The notes below the pieces were generated by a model, which saw nothing but the letters and a program-made list of their open reading frames with translations, had not been told where the DNA came from and ran no database searches. From Mycobacterium sp. IS-1590 (GTDB lineage: Bacteria; Actinomycetota; Actinomycetes; Mycobacteriales; Mycobacteriaceae), in assembly GCF_001500025.1 (NCBI RefSeq), contig NZ_LQIW01000050.1:124001-188000 (forward strand): DNA of 64,000 nucleotides, in the 5' to 3' direction. Numbering within the stretch: position 1 is the stretch's first letter; each line of letters opens with the position of its first letter. Shown here one piece after another: positions 55,934 through 64,000 of this stretch. A program made the translations under genes and the position numbers.

Positions 55934-57169
55934 ATGACCGAATCCGTTGCGCACCAACAAATCCGGTTCATCGCTCGGTTGGGGGCGGCCATGGGTGCCG
56001 CCAACTACCCGGTCACCCTGATCCGGCAGATGCTGACTCAGGTGTCGGCGGCCTACGGCGTGCCCAACCGATACATCGCGCTGCCCAATTACGTTCAGGT
56101 GGTGGGCCCGTCCACCGATAGCGGGACCGTGGTCGAGGCGGCGAACCTCGACCAGGACCTGCGGTTCGACCAGACGTTCCCGCTGGCCCGGCTGATCTCC
56201 GATGCCCGACACGGCCGGGTCTCTCCCGAGGACGGCGAAGCCCGACTCGATGACATCCTGGCGATGCGCAGCAGGTACCCGGGCTGGGTCACCGTGCTCG
56301 GGTACGGGGTCCAGAGCGCCGGTCTCGCGTTGGTGATGGAGCCGACGCCGCTGAACCTGCTGATCGCCACCGTGCTCGGGTTCATGGTGGGCGCCTTCTG
56401 CGCGGCCGGGCGACGCGTCACCGTGCTGCAACATCTGATCCCGGCCATCAGCGCGTTCGCGGTGTCGGCCATCTGCATCGCCGGCGCGCAGCGGATGGGC
56501 CTCGACCACGTCAGCCTGCGTGCCTTGATCCCGCCGCTGGCGACGTTCCTGCCTGGTGCCGCCATCACGCTGGCCGTGGTCGAATTGACCGCCCGTGATG
56601 TCATTTCCGGCTCCAGCCGGTTGATCAGTGGTTTCATGCAGATCGCCCAGCTGGCCTTCGGCATTCTCATCGCCACCCAGCTGCTCGGTGCAGACGGCAG
56701 CCAACTCAGTCCCGATGTGGTCAACAAGATCGGCCCGTGGTCGCCGTGGGTGGGGGTTGCGGTCTATGCCATCGGCGTACTGCTCTTCCTGGCTCCGCCC
56801 CTGTCTTTCCTGCCGTGGCTGACGTTGATCGTGTACACCGCATTCGCCGCCCAGTTCGTCGGCGACATGGTGTTCGGAAGTTACGCGAGCGGCTTCTGCG
56901 GCGGGCTGGTGCTCACGGTCGCCGCGCTGGCCATCTCTCGGCGTCGCGGCGCACCGCCGGCAATCACGATGATTCTGCCCGGTTTCTGGTTGCTGGTGCC
57001 GGGCTCGATGGGCCTTATCGGGGTGACCGAACTCTTCGGCGCCGACGGAGACTCCGCCTTCCCGGCGACGGTGATCTCGATGATCTCCGTGGCGTTGGGG
57101 CTACAAGCCGGCCTGGTGCTGTGGCAGCTGGTCCAGCACCGCGTGGTCGCCGGTCAGGGACCGCGGTAG
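55934..57169 (+). CDS. ThrE-type threonine/serine exporter family membrane protein
   Basis: The 411-residue product has the ThrE architecture. The N-terminal domain (about 10-135: GAAMGAANYPVTLIRQML, IALPNYVQVV, YPGWVTVLGYGVQSAGLA) corresponds to the former DUF1212. About ten membrane segments follow, including LRALIPPLATFLPGAAITLAVVELTARDVISGSSRL and ITMILPGFWLLVPGSMGL. Corynebacterial ThrE exports threonine and serine; here the substrate is inferred. The ATG at 55934 lies ten bases after the polA stop. Its last 16 bases overlap the convergent protease gene. Confidence 0.88.
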   Translation: MTESVAHQQIRFIARLGAAMGAANYPVTLIRQMLTQVSAAYGVPNRYIALPNYVQVVGPSTDSGTVVEAANLDQDLRFDQTFPLARLISDARHGRVSPEDGEARLDDILAMRSRYPGWVTVLGYGVQSAGLALVMEPTPLNLLIATVLGFMVGAFCAAGRRVTVLQHLIPAISAFAVSAICIAGAQRMGLDHVSLRALIPPLATFLPGAAITLAVVELTARDVISGSSRLISGFMQIAQLAFGILIATQLLGADGSQLSPDVVNKIGPWSPWVGVAVYAIGVLLFLAPPLSFLPWLTLIVYTAFAAQFVGDMVFGSYASGFCGGLVLTVAALAISRRRGAPPAITMILPGFWLLVPGSMGLIGVTELFGADGDSAFPATVISMISVALGLQAGLVLWQLVQHRVVAGQGPR

Positions 57170-58317
57170 CCGCCCAGCGACTGCAGCGCCGGGCCGGCGG
57201 CCGCGCGGGCGGCGTAGAGCGCGTAGGTCTCCTCGACCAGCATCGCCTGCACCCGCGGATCGCCGAACCCACGGTCCATGCGGTCGCGCACGAACGCCAA
57301 TTCGACGACCTGGCCGGCGAACCGCTTGACCGCGTTGCGGGCCGGACGCCCGCCCTGCCGGGCGGCCTGGGCGAGCGCCAACTTGCGGTGCCGCAGCGAG
57401 CCCAGCCATGAGGCCTCGGTGGGCGTGACCAGACCGGCGTGCACCATGCCGGGCAGCTTGCTGGCGACGATCGCCTGCTCGCGGCGGCGACTCTGCACGC
57501 CGAGAACGATCGCCAGCGCGAACAGCGGCATCATCCAGTACAGGTAGATCCCGAGGTACCAGCCGACGCCCAGCAGCGACGACCCGTTCCACAGCGCGTG
57601 GGTGAAGACCGCCGCCAAGTACCCCAGGACAAGAGCCAGGGCCTTGGCGGACGCGTCGCGGCGGTGCAGGGCGAAGTAGACCCCGATACCGAAGAACGTG
57701 GTGAACAGCGAATGCGCGAACGGGGCCATGACCAGTCGTAACGCGGCGGTCAGCAGCGAGTCACCGAGCGATTCACCGCTGGCGATGTAGAGGATGTCCT
57801 CCAGCCAGGCGAACCCGGCGCCGACCAGTCCCGCGTAGACCAGGCAGTCGGTCAGGGAGTTCAATTCCCGGCGGCGTCGACCGGTCATCATGACCAGCAG
57901 GAACGCGCCCTTGGCCGCCTCCTCGATGACGGGCGCGATGACCACCACCGAGACCGCGCTGACACCGTCGGAGTCACCCGCCACGATCAACGACTCGAGA
58001 AAAAGTCCCAGGATCACCGACAACACGACCGCGACCGAGGCGCCCCACAGGAAGGCGAGGGCCAACAACCGCGGCGGTTCGGGTTCGAAGCGGTCGAGCC
58101 ACACATACGCCAGGACCACGACCACCATGGCCAGGCTCGACAGCACCAGCCCGATCCCGGCTCCGATGGGGTTGAGCGCGGTCAGCCCGATGATGATCAG
58201 CCCCACCACGGTGGCGAGCAGGATGAGCACCGCCAGCGGCGCCCCGACTTTGCGGACCTTGCGTTGAAACGGCGGTGCGTGCAGCCAGGGGTGGTGCGGG
58301 GCGCCGGGATGTGACAC
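57154..58317 (-). CDS. PrsW-family intramembrane metalloprotease
   Basis: The 387-residue product has about eight membrane segments in its first 290 residues. The PrsW/CAAX-like motifs are in order: VIAPVIEEAAKGAFLL (Glu-Glu), DCLVYAGLVGAGFAWLEDILY (Glu), APFAHSLFTTFFGIGVYFAL (His) and YLAAVFTHALWNGSSLL (His, Asn). In B. subtilis PrsW cuts the anti-sigma factor RsiW; the target here is unknown. A soluble tail of about 95 residues follows. The gene is divergent from rpsA and convergent with the ThrE-like gene. Confidence 0.88.
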   Translation of the reverse strand: MSHPGAPHHPWLHAPPFQRKVRKVGAPLAVLILLATVVGLIIIGLTALNPIGAGIGLVLSSLAMVVVVLAYVWLDRFEPEPPRLLALAFLWGASVAVVLSVILGLFLESLIVAGDSDGVSAVSVVVIAPVIEEAAKGAFLLVMMTGRRRRELNSLTDCLVYAGLVGAGFAWLEDILYIASGESLGDSLLTAALRLVMAPFAHSLFTTFFGIGVYFALHRRDASAKALALVLGYLAAVFTHALWNGSSLLGVGWYLGIYLYWMMPLFALAIVLGVQSRRREQAIVASKLPGMVHAGLVTPTEASWLGSLRHRKLALAQAARQGGRPARNAVKRFAGQVVELAFVRDRMDRGFGDPRVQAMLVEETYALYAARAAAGPALQSLGGYRGP

Positions 58318-58430
58318 CAGAGCAGACTAGCGGCCGGTGGGGACCGAGTTTGTCCAGCATGTGCCCAGTCGAGTAACCTCTACGGGTACCTGTCTGTGGT
58401 TTTCGTCATCTTCTGCGGCGGGTAACACCC

Positions 58431-58459
58431 TTAACTCGAATGTCCTAAGTCCCTACGAT
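58431..58459 (+). promoter_or_regulatory. Candidate strong promoter of rpsA
   Basis: TTAACT (58431-58436) and TACGAT (58454-58459) are separated by exactly 17 bases, an excellent SigA pair. Transcription would start near 58466, giving a leader of about 20 bases with GGAG at 58471-58474 before the rpsA ATG at 58486. Confidence 0.6.
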
Positions 58460-58485
58460 TGAACCTGTCCGGAGCAACCCACCAC

Positions 58486-59928
58486 ATGCCAAGTCCCTCC
58501 GTCACCTCGCCCCAAGTAGCCGTCAACGACATCGGCTCGAGCGAGGACTTTCTCGCCGCCATCGACAAGACCATCAAATACTTCAACGATGGCGACATCG
58601 TCGAGGGAACCATCGTCAAGGTTGACCGTGACGAAGTCCTGCTCGACATCGGCTACAAGACCGAAGGCGTCATCCCTTCCCGTGAGCTGTCCATCAAGCA
58701 CGACGTCGACCCCAACGAGGTCGTTTCCGTGGGCGATGAGGTCGAAGCCCTGGTCCTCACCAAGGAGGACAAGGAAGGCCGCCTGATCCTGTCCAAGAAG
58801 CGCGCTCAGTACGAGCGGGCCTGGGGCACCATCGAAGAGCTCAAGGAAAAGGACGAGGCCGTCAAGGGCACCGTCATCGAGGTCGTCAAGGGCGGCCTGA
58901 TCCTCGACATCGGCCTGCGCGGCTTCCTGCCCGCGTCGCTGGTCGAGATGCGTCGCGTCCGCGATCTGCAGCCGTACATCGGCAAGGAGATCGAGGCCAA
59001 GATCATCGAGCTCGACAAGAACCGCAACAACGTGGTGCTCAGCCGCCGCGCGTGGCTGGAGCAGACCCAGTCCGAGGTGCGCAGCGAGTTCCTCAACCAG
59101 CTGCAGAAGGGCGCCATCCGCAAGGGCGTCGTCAGCAGCATCGTCAACTTCGGTGCGTTCGTCGACCTCGGCGGCGTCGACGGCCTGGTGCACGTCTCCG
59201 AGCTGTCCTGGAAGCACATCGACCATCCGTCCGAGGTGGTTCAGGTTGGCGACGAGGTCACCGTCGAGGTGCTCGACGTCGACATGGACCGCGAGCGGGT
59301 TTCGTTGTCGCTCAAGGCCACCCAGGAAGACCCGTGGCGTCACTTCGCCCGCACCCACGCGATCGGCCAGATCGTGCCGGGCAAGGTCACCAAGCTGGTG
59401 CCGTTCGGCGCGTTCGTCCGCGTCGAGGAGGGCATCGAGGGCCTGGTGCATATCTCCGAGCTCTCCGAGCGCCACGTCGAGGTCCCGGACCAGGTGGTTC
59501 AGGTCGGCGACGACGCGATGGTCAAGGTCATCGACATCGACCTGGAGCGTCGCCGCATCTCGCTGAGCCTCAAGCAGGCCAACGAGGACTACACCGAGGA
59601 GTTCGATCCGTCGAAGTACGGCATGGCCGACAGCTACGACGAGCAGGGCAACTACATCTTCCCGGAGGGCTTCGACTCCGAGACCAACGAGTGGCTCGAG
59701 GGTTTCGAGAAGCAGCGTGAGGAGTGGGAGTCGCGCTACGCCGAGGCCGAGCGCCGGCACAAGATGCACACCGCGCAGATGGAGAAGTTCGCCGCTGCCG
59801 AGGCCGAGGCGGCCAGCCGTCCGGCGGCCAACGGCACCTCGCGGGGCGAGGAGCAGTCGGCGGGAGGCTCGCTGGCCAGCGACGCCCAGCTCGCGGCGCT
59901 GCGTGAGAAGCTCGCAGGCAACGCCTAA
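58486..59928 (+). CDS. rpsA: 30S ribosomal protein S1
   Basis: S1 brings mRNA to the 30S subunit. The 480-residue product has four S1 RNA-binding domains at about residues 36-105, 123-188, 208-277 and 294-364 (for example GTIVKVDRDEVLLDIGYKTEG, GVVSSIVNFGAFVDLGGVDGLVH, GKVTKLVPFGAFVRVEEGIEGLVH). An acidic-basic C-terminal region ends DAQLAALREKLAGNA. Four domains is the actinobacterial form; E. coli S1 has six. In M. tuberculosis the C-terminus has been discussed as a binding site of pyrazinoic acid. The ATG at 58486 gives the conserved start MPSPSVTSPQVAVND; an ATG 27 bases upstream is too close to the promoter. Confidence 0.97.
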   Translation: MPSPSVTSPQVAVNDIGSSEDFLAAIDKTIKYFNDGDIVEGTIVKVDRDEVLLDIGYKTEGVIPSRELSIKHDVDPNEVVSVGDEVEALVLTKEDKEGRLILSKKRAQYERAWGTIEELKEKDEAVKGTVIEVVKGGLILDIGLRGFLPASLVEMRRVRDLQPYIGKEIEAKIIELDKNRNNVVLSRRAWLEQTQSEVRSEFLNQLQKGAIRKGVVSSIVNFGAFVDLGGVDGLVHVSELSWKHIDHPSEVVQVGDEVTVEVLDVDMDRERVSLSLKATQEDPWRHFARTHAIGQIVPGKVTKLVPFGAFVRVEEGIEGLVHISELSERHVEVPDQVVQVGDDAMVKVIDIDLERRRISLSLKQANEDYTEEFDPSKYGMADSYDEQGNYIFPEGFDSETNEWLEGFEKQREEWESRYAEAERRHKMHTAQMEKFAAAEAEAASRPAANGTSRGEEQSAGGSLASDAQLAALREKLAGNA

Positions 59929-59940
59929 CTCGTTACGACC

Positions 59941-59975
59941 GAAGGCCCCGGCTCACCGAGCCGGGGCCTTCGTCG
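59941..59975 (+). terminator. Intrinsic-type terminator after rpsA
   Basis: GAAGGCCCCGGCTC (59941-59954) and GAGCCGGGGCCTTC (59958-59971) form a perfect 14-base stem with a three-base loop, 13 bases after the rpsA stop. There is no long T-run, as is frequent for mycobacterial terminators. Confidence 0.75.
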
Positions 59976-60001
59976 TCGAGCGGCCCTGACAGACTGGGGC
60001 C

Positions 60002-61213
60002 GTGCTGCGCATTGGGCTGTCCGGCGGTATCGGCGCCGGAAAATCGACGGTGTCTTCGACGTTCAGTGAGCTGGGAGGCATCGTCGTCGACGGCGACGTG
60101 ATAGCCCGGGAGGTCGTCGAACCGGGGACGGAGGGGTTGGCCAAGCTCGTCGACGCCTTCGGCAGGGAAATCCTGCACGATGACGGCGCATTGAACCGCC
60201 CCGCGCTGGCCGCGATCGCGTTCAGCGACGAGGAGAAGCGGCAGATCCTCAACGGGATCGTGCACCCGCTGGTGGCCCACCGCCGCTCCGAGCTCATCGC
60301 GGCCGCGGCCGACGACGCCGTCATCATCGAGGACATCCCGCTGCTCGTCGAATCCGGTATGGCGCCGATGTTTCCGTTGGTGGTCATCGTCCACGCCGAT
60401 GAGGAGTTGCGGGTGAAGCGGCTGATCGAGTACCGCGGGTTCACCCAAGAGGACGCCCGGGCCCGGATCGCCGCACAAGCCACCGAGGAGCAGCGCCGCG
60501 CCGTCGCCGACGTCTGGCTCGACAACTCGGGCACTGCGGGCGAACTGGTCGAGAAGGCCCGTGAGCTGTGGCACGAGCGCATCCTGCCCTTCGCGCACAA
60601 CCTGCACGAGAATCGGCCGGCGGACTCGCAGCCGGTCCTGGTGCCCTTCGACCCCACATGGGCCGATCAGGCGCGGCGCATCGTGGCGCGACTCAAGACC
60701 GCGTGCGGGCATCGCGCCGTGCGGGTCGACCACGTCGGGTCGACGGCGGTGCCGGACATGGACGCCAAGGACGTGATCGACATCCAGGTGACGGTCGCGT
60801 CGCTCGCGGATGCCGACGAACTCGACGAAGCGCTGACCGCCGCGGGGTATGTGCGCGGGCCCGTCACCGCGGACGTCGCTAAGCCCGACGCCCGCAGCAC
60901 CATCGCCGAGTTCGACCAGTCGAACGATGAGGCGTTGTGGCACAAGCGTCTTCACAGCTCTGCCGATCCCGGGCGGCCGACCAATGTCCACATCCGGGTG
61001 GATGGGTGGCCGGGCCAACAGTTCGCGTTGCTGTTCGTGGACTGGATGCGCGCGAACCCCGGCGTCCGGGCCGACTACCTCTCGTTGAAGCGGCGGGTCG
61101 CCGGGCACGGGCACGTTTCAACGGGTGCCTATGCCGAGGCGAAGGAACCCTGGTTCCTCGACGCGTACCGGCGGGCCTGGGAGTGGGCCGACAGCACCGG
61201 GTGGCGGCCGTGA
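60002..61213 (+). CDS. coaE: Dephospho-CoA kinase fused to a GrpB/UPF0157 domain
   Basis: The 403-residue product joins two domains. Residues 1 to about 200 are CoaE, which phosphorylates dephospho-CoA in the last step of coenzyme A synthesis: P-loop GGIGAGKST (8-16), DGDVIAREVVEPGT and IEDIPLLVESGM. Residues about 210-403 are a GrpB/UPF0157 domain (VPFDPTWADQARRI, VDHVGSTAVPDMDAKDVIDIQV), of nucleotidyltransferase-like fold. The fusion is normal in mycobacteria; the C-terminal part is reported to aid folding or control of the kinase. The GTG at 60002 puts the P-loop at the usual distance. Confidence 0.95.
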   Translation: MLRIGLSGGIGAGKSTVSSTFSELGGIVVDGDVIAREVVEPGTEGLAKLVDAFGREILHDDGALNRPALAAIAFSDEEKRQILNGIVHPLVAHRRSELIAAAADDAVIIEDIPLLVESGMAPMFPLVVIVHADEELRVKRLIEYRGFTQEDARARIAAQATEEQRRAVADVWLDNSGTAGELVEKARELWHERILPFAHNLHENRPADSQPVLVPFDPTWADQARRIVARLKTACGHRAVRVDHVGSTAVPDMDAKDVIDIQVTVASLADADELDEALTAAGYVRGPVTADVAKPDARSTIAEFDQSNDEALWHKRLHSSADPGRPTNVHIRVDGWPGQQFALLFVDWMRANPGVRADYLSLKRRVAGHGHVSTGAYAEAKEPWFLDAYRRAWEWADSTGWRP

Positions 61214-61217
61214 GGCA

Positions 61218-61748
61218 CTAGGCCTCGGGTGGCGGCGGCGTGCCGACGTCGGGTGTCGGGGTGGTGCCCCCGTCGACCGGGATGTTCAGCGGCGCCCCGC
61301 ATTGCAGCACCCCGTACATCGGGTCGTCCTTGGGTCGGAGCAGTCGCGGCGCGATGAACTGGTCGGCCTTGGCCACGATCTGGTCGTCGACCAGGATCTC
61401 GCAGTGCAGGTTGGAGCCGTAGGGCCATTCGATGGAGATCTCCATCCCGGCCAGTTGGGGATCGGCGAGCACCGCGTTGACCTCGAATGTCTGGCCGGGT
61501 AGCAGAGTGGGCTGCGCGCTGTTCACGTTGTGGTCGTCCATCTTGTACGCCACCACCGCGCCGCGGGAGGTGCCGTCCGCGCGGGCTCGGTAGATGACGT
61601 TGTGCAGAACTTCGGGCGCCGGCGGCGCAGGCTGCGCCTCGGTCTCGGCGCTCGGCTGGGCCGCGGCGCCACCCGGGAACAGGACCGAGCCCACGAGCAT
61701 CGCCGCGGCCGCCGCGCCTGCGGTCCGGATGCGGGCTGTGGGGGACAT
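61218..61748 (-). CDS. Secreted protein with signal peptide, function unknown
   Basis: The 176-residue product starts MSPTARIRTAG and has a signal peptide with hydrophobic core about 11-28 and AAAQ cleavage near residue 34. A Pro/Ala/Glu linker and a beta-rich domain of about 115 residues follow (EVLHNVIYRARADG, ISIEWPYGSNLHCEILVDDQ), ending in a Pro/Thr tail. The domain has two cysteines (LHC and LQC) that may pair outside the cell. I chose the ATG at 61748: on the minus strand TATTCT ends eight bases before it, the spacing of a leaderless start. An ATG at 61802 would add 18 residues. I recognise no named family. Confidence 0.8.
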   Translation of the reverse strand: MSPTARIRTAGAAAAAMLVGSVLFPGGAAAQPSAETEAQPAPPAPEVLHNVIYRARADGTSRGAVVAYKMDDHNVNSAQPTLLPGQTFEVNAVLADPQLAGMEISIEWPYGSNLHCEILVDDQIVAKADQFIAPRLLRPKDDPMYGVLQCGAPLNIPVDGGTTPTPDVGTPPPPEA

Positions 61749-61834
61749 GCGACGAGAGAATACCGGCCGTACCTGGGCAGACAAATTCGTAGCGGTAGCC
61801 ATCGGAATCAAGATCGCCGTATGCAGGGGGTTCG

Positions 61835-62617
61835 TTACCCGGGGGCCGGTTGGCAGTGCGGGCACCACACCGAGGTTCTCCCCGCGATGCGGCCGCGCGC
61901 GAGTCGGGCGCCGCAGCGGGGACAGGTCGGGTCGGGCGCTTCCCTGTTGCCGGTTAGCCACCGCGGTAGGTCGGGAACCCGCCCGTGCCGGACCGCGGTT
62001 TGCAGTACCGCCCGCATCGCCTCGTGGAGACGCTTGACGTCGTCGTCGTCCAGGGTCGACACCGGCAGCGACGGCGACAGGCGCGTACGCCAGAGAATCT
62101 CGTCGACGAGCAGATTCCCCAGCCCGGCGATCACGGCCTGATCCATCAGCGTCGGTTTCAGGCGTCCGCGCCGACCCCGCAGAAGCTCGCGAAACGAGCG
62201 CAGGTCGAGGTGCAGGGCGTCGGGGCCCTGCTTGCCCGTCACTTCGCCGATGTCGTCCTCGGAGGCAAGGAGCCACACACCACGCAGCTTGCGCAGGTCC
62301 GCGTAGCGGAACTCGCCATGGTCGAGTGCGATGACCAGCCGGACGTGTTTGGTGTCGTCGTCGCCCAGCGTGTGGTACGGCCTGCCCGTCATACCGCTGT
62401 GCACCAGCAACACGGGGCCGTCGGTCGGCAGGATCAGCCATTTGCCGTGCCGACGAGGCTCCTCGAAGGTGCGGTCGACCAGGTTTCGGGCCAGCGCGCG
62501 TGCGGAGGTGTTGCGCAGCACTCCCGCGTCGCGTACGTCCACCCGGCGGATACGACGCCCGGGCAGCTCACGCACCAGCTCCCTGCGGAAGCCCTCGACG
62601 TCGGGTAGTTCGGGCAT
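61835..62617 (-). CDS. Fpg/Nei-family DNA glycosylase
   Basis: The 260-residue product begins MPELPDVEGFRREL. After Met removal, Pro1-Glu2 is the catalytic N-terminus of Fpg/Nei glycosylases, which excise oxidised bases and cut the strand. Lys59 in RRHGKWLIL, the helix-two-turn-helix with VIAGLGNLLVDEILW, and the C-terminal zinc finger (Cys232, 235, 252, 255) are intact. So this is probably an active enzyme. Whether it prefers oxidised purines (Fpg) or pyrimidines (Nei) cannot be settled by eye. The ATG at 62617 is fixed by the catalytic proline. The DUF402 gene ends three bases upstream, so the two are probably cotranscribed. uvrB lies nearby. Confidence 0.92.
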   Translation of the reverse strand: MPELPDVEGFRRELVRELPGRRIRRVDVRDAGVLRNTSARALARNLVDRTFEEPRRHGKWLILPTDGPVLLVHSGMTGRPYHTLGDDDTKHVRLVIALDHGEFRYADLRKLRGVWLLASEDDIGEVTGKQGPDALHLDLRSFRELLRGRRGRLKPTLMDQAVIAGLGNLLVDEILWRTRLSPSLPVSTLDDDDVKRLHEAMRAVLQTAVRHGRVPDLPRWLTGNREAPDPTCPRCGARLARGRIAGRTSVWCPHCQPAPG

Positions 62618-62619
62618 GT

Positions 62620-63060
62620 CTACTCGTCGCGCCAGGTGAGTGGCATATCCTGCCCGGCCAGCCACCGTTTGAGGTCGTAGTCGTGCCGGGCCAGCCCGTC
62701 GATGGCGGCCACCGCGGTCTGCACGGCCTGCTCGCCCGTCTCGGGTGCCAGCAGGTTGTGCCGTACCGCGGTGAGCAGTTCGTCGACGTCGTGCAGTTCG
62801 ACACCCCGGCCGGTGCGCACCACCAGGTCGAGGTAGTGGTCTTCGGCGTGCCAGGCGTCGGGGCCAGGTGTGTACTGGCCCACGTCCAGGTAGTAGTCCT
62901 GGTCGAGCTCGTGACCTGCATTGAAGTGGAACACGGTTGCGCGCAGTCGCAGCGAGGGCAGCAGCCAGGACTCCAGATAGTGGAACTGCGCCCGCCCCGG
63001 GGTGGGGCGGGCCATGTACAGGCCCCAGGGCTGGACGGTGAAGACGTCGACGGCGCGCAC
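62620..63060 (-). CDS. DUF402 family protein, start uncertain
   Basis: The DUF402 core is clear: FHYLESWLLPSLRLRATVFHF, DQDYYLDVGQYTPGPDAWHAEDHYLDLVVRTG, and VELHDVDELLTAV. DUF402 proteins include nucleoside diphosphate and triphosphate phosphatases, so a nucleotide-related activity is possible. From the GTG at 63060 the protein has 146 residues. The same frame continues upstream with family-like sequence (HAPKHETFDLVARTNTDPKGI), but has no ATG, GTG or TTG before a stop near 63175. The true start may be an unusual codon such as the ATC at 63126, or the gene is shortened. It lies divergent from uvrB and three bases upstream of the glycosylase gene. Confidence 0.8.
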   Translation of the reverse strand: MRAVDVFTVQPWGLYMARPTPGRAQFHYLESWLLPSLRLRATVFHFNAGHELDQDYYLDVGQYTPGPDAWHAEDHYLDLVVRTGRGVELHDVDELLTAVRHNLLAPETGEQAVQTAVAAIDGLARHDYDLKRWLAGQDMPLTWRDE

Positions 63061-63189
63061 GATGCCCTTCGGATCGGTGTTGGTGCGGGCGACGAGGTCG
63101 AACGTCTCGTGTTTGGGAGCGTGGATGAGAACAGGATAGGGCTGTCCGGGGAATGAACTTGTCGGAGTGCGCGCTTACCCTGAGTGATT

Positions 63190-64000
63190 ATGGCTTTCGC
63201 TACCGAACACCCCGTGCTCGCGCACTCGGAGTACCGCCCGGTCGATGCGATCGTGCGCACCGGCAACCGCTTCGAGGTGGTCAGCCCCTACTCACCGGCG
63301 GGTGACCAGCCGGCCGCCATCGACGAACTGGAGCGCCGGATCAAGGCGGGGGAGCACGATGTGGTGCTGCTGGGCGCCACCGGCACCGGTAAGTCGGCGA
63401 CGACGGCGTGGCTCATCGAGCGGGTCCAGCGGCCGACGCTGGTGATGGAACCGAACAAGACGCTCGCCGCGCAGATGGCGAACGAGTTGCGGGAGATGTT
63501 GCCGCACAACGCCGTCGAGTATTTCGTGTCGTACTACGACTACTACCAGCCCGAGGCCTATATCGCCCAGACGGACACCTACATCGAGAAGGACAGCTCG
63601 ATCAACGACGACGTCGAGCGGCTGCGGCACTCGGCAACCTCGAGTTTGCTGTCCCGTCGCGACGTGGTCGTTGTCGCCTCGGTGTCCTGCATCTACGGTC
63701 TCGGCACGCCGCAGTCGTACCTGGACCGCAGCGTGGAGCTCAAGATCGGTGACGAGGTGCCGCGTGACGCGCTGCTGCGGCTGCTCGTCGACGTGCAGTA
63801 CACCCGCAACGACATGGCGTTCACTCGCGGGTCGTTCCGTGTGCGCGGCGACACCGTCGAGATCATCCCGTCCTACGAGGAGTTGGCCGTCCGCATCGAG
63901 TTCTTCGGCGACGAGATCGAGGAGTTGTACTACCTGCATCCGTTGACCGGAGACGTCGTCCGCAAAGTCGATTCGCTACGGATCTTCCCGGCCACCCACT
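63190..64000 (+). CDS. uvrB: Excinuclease ABC subunit B, C-terminus beyond the right edge
   Basis: UvrB is the helicase-like core of nucleotide excision repair: it takes DNA from UvrA and loads UvrC. The first 270 residues are present. Walker A is [11 protein letters not shown] (62-72), the damage-probing beta-hairpin is in [13 protein letters not shown] (about 114-125), and SVSCIYGLG and [12 protein letters not shown] follow. The ATG at 63190 comes eight bases after TACCCT (63176-63181), so transcription could be leaderless. No SOS box with the TCGAAC(N4)GTTCGA pattern is visible in the 130 bases upstream. Confidence 0.96.
   Translation, partial: MAFATEHPVLAHSEYRPVDAIVRTGNRFEVVSPYSPAGDQPAAIDELERRIKAGEHDVVLLGATGTGKSATTAWLIERVQRPTLVMEPNKTLAAQMANELREMLPHNAVEYFVSYYDYYQPEAYIAQTDTYIEKDSSINDDVERLRHSATSSLLSRRDVVVVASVSCIYGLGTPQSYLDRSVELKIGDEVPRDALLRLLVDVQYTRNDMAFTRGSFRVRGDTVEIIPSYEELAVRIEFFGDEIEELYYLHPLTGDVVRKVDSLRIFPATH

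Noticed and set aside
60441-61121. Minus-strand frames opposite coaE that could be separate genes
   Set aside because: The plus-strand CoaE-GrpB fusion is continuous with recognisable motifs in both halves; the opposite frames are Arg/Ser-rich shadows.

Overview
The window is high-GC actinobacterial DNA from a mycobacterium, most likely a fast grower (Mycolicibacterium type). From memory, the backbone order hisD-hisC-hisB-hisH-hisA-impA-hisF-hisI ... trpE-trpC-trpB-trpA-lgt ... pyk-tesB-cydCDBA ... cya-tRNA-Leu-pdtaR ... polA-rpsA-coaE-uvrB is that of Mycobacterium tuberculosis Rv1599-Rv1633. Three blocks interrupt that order and point to a fast grower: gltBD before pyk, a polar amino-acid ABC transporter with a two-component system, DUF2339 and Dps genes before cya, and a livKHMGF branched-chain transporter after pdtaR. 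Short overlaps, GTG starts and several probable leaderless starts fit mycobacteria. I see no insertion sequence, prophage or CRISPR array.

Layout. 1-1181 (minus): the N-terminal part of a secreted PGRS-like glycine-rich protein that runs off the left edge. 1182-1836: an AT-richer stretch with at most one weak small ORF. 1837-2352: a small membrane-anchored protein. 2431-8837: eight histidine genes with almost no gaps, then an alpha/beta hydrolase and a divergent bacterioferritin-comigratory peroxiredoxin. 10408-17885: trpE, a Trp-associated membrane protein, trpC, trpB, trpA and lgt. No trpF is present; HisA of this lineage (PriA) is known to carry both isomerase activities, so the two pathways are joined in this window. 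Lgt carries an unusual acidic repeat tail of about 520 residues.

17953-20404: a 13E12/DUF222-HNH gene whose start codon lies inside a perfect SOS box, then TM2 and DUF2752 membrane proteins. 20422-28842: promoter and leader hairpin, gltB, gltD, pyk and tesB. 28843-35610 (minus): HdeD-like protein, cydA-cydB-cydD-cydC and a DUF4190 protein. 35792-43081: amino-acid ABC transporter, histidine kinase and response regulator, DUF2339 protein, Dps and an SRPBCC protein. 43056-45206: class III adenylate cyclase, tRNA-Leu(CAA) and the ANTAR regulator PdtaR. 45394-50460: livK, a terminator, and livH-M-G-F. 50481-50542: a nested inverted repeat.

50560-53078 (minus): DUF167, a YwaF-like membrane protein, and a thiolase-fold/DUF35 pair behind a KstR-type operator. 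53194-64000: polA, a ThrE-like exporter, a PrsW-like protease, rpsA, coaE-grpB, a secreted protein, an Fpg/Nei glycosylase, a DUF402 protein and the start of uvrB. Most of the window is housekeeping. The features most worth a second look are the Lgt tail, the SOS box inside a start region, the KstR-like palindrome with its atypical thiolase, the gltB leader hairpin, the nested repeat at 50.5 kb, and the DUF402 frame that lacks an ordinary start codon.
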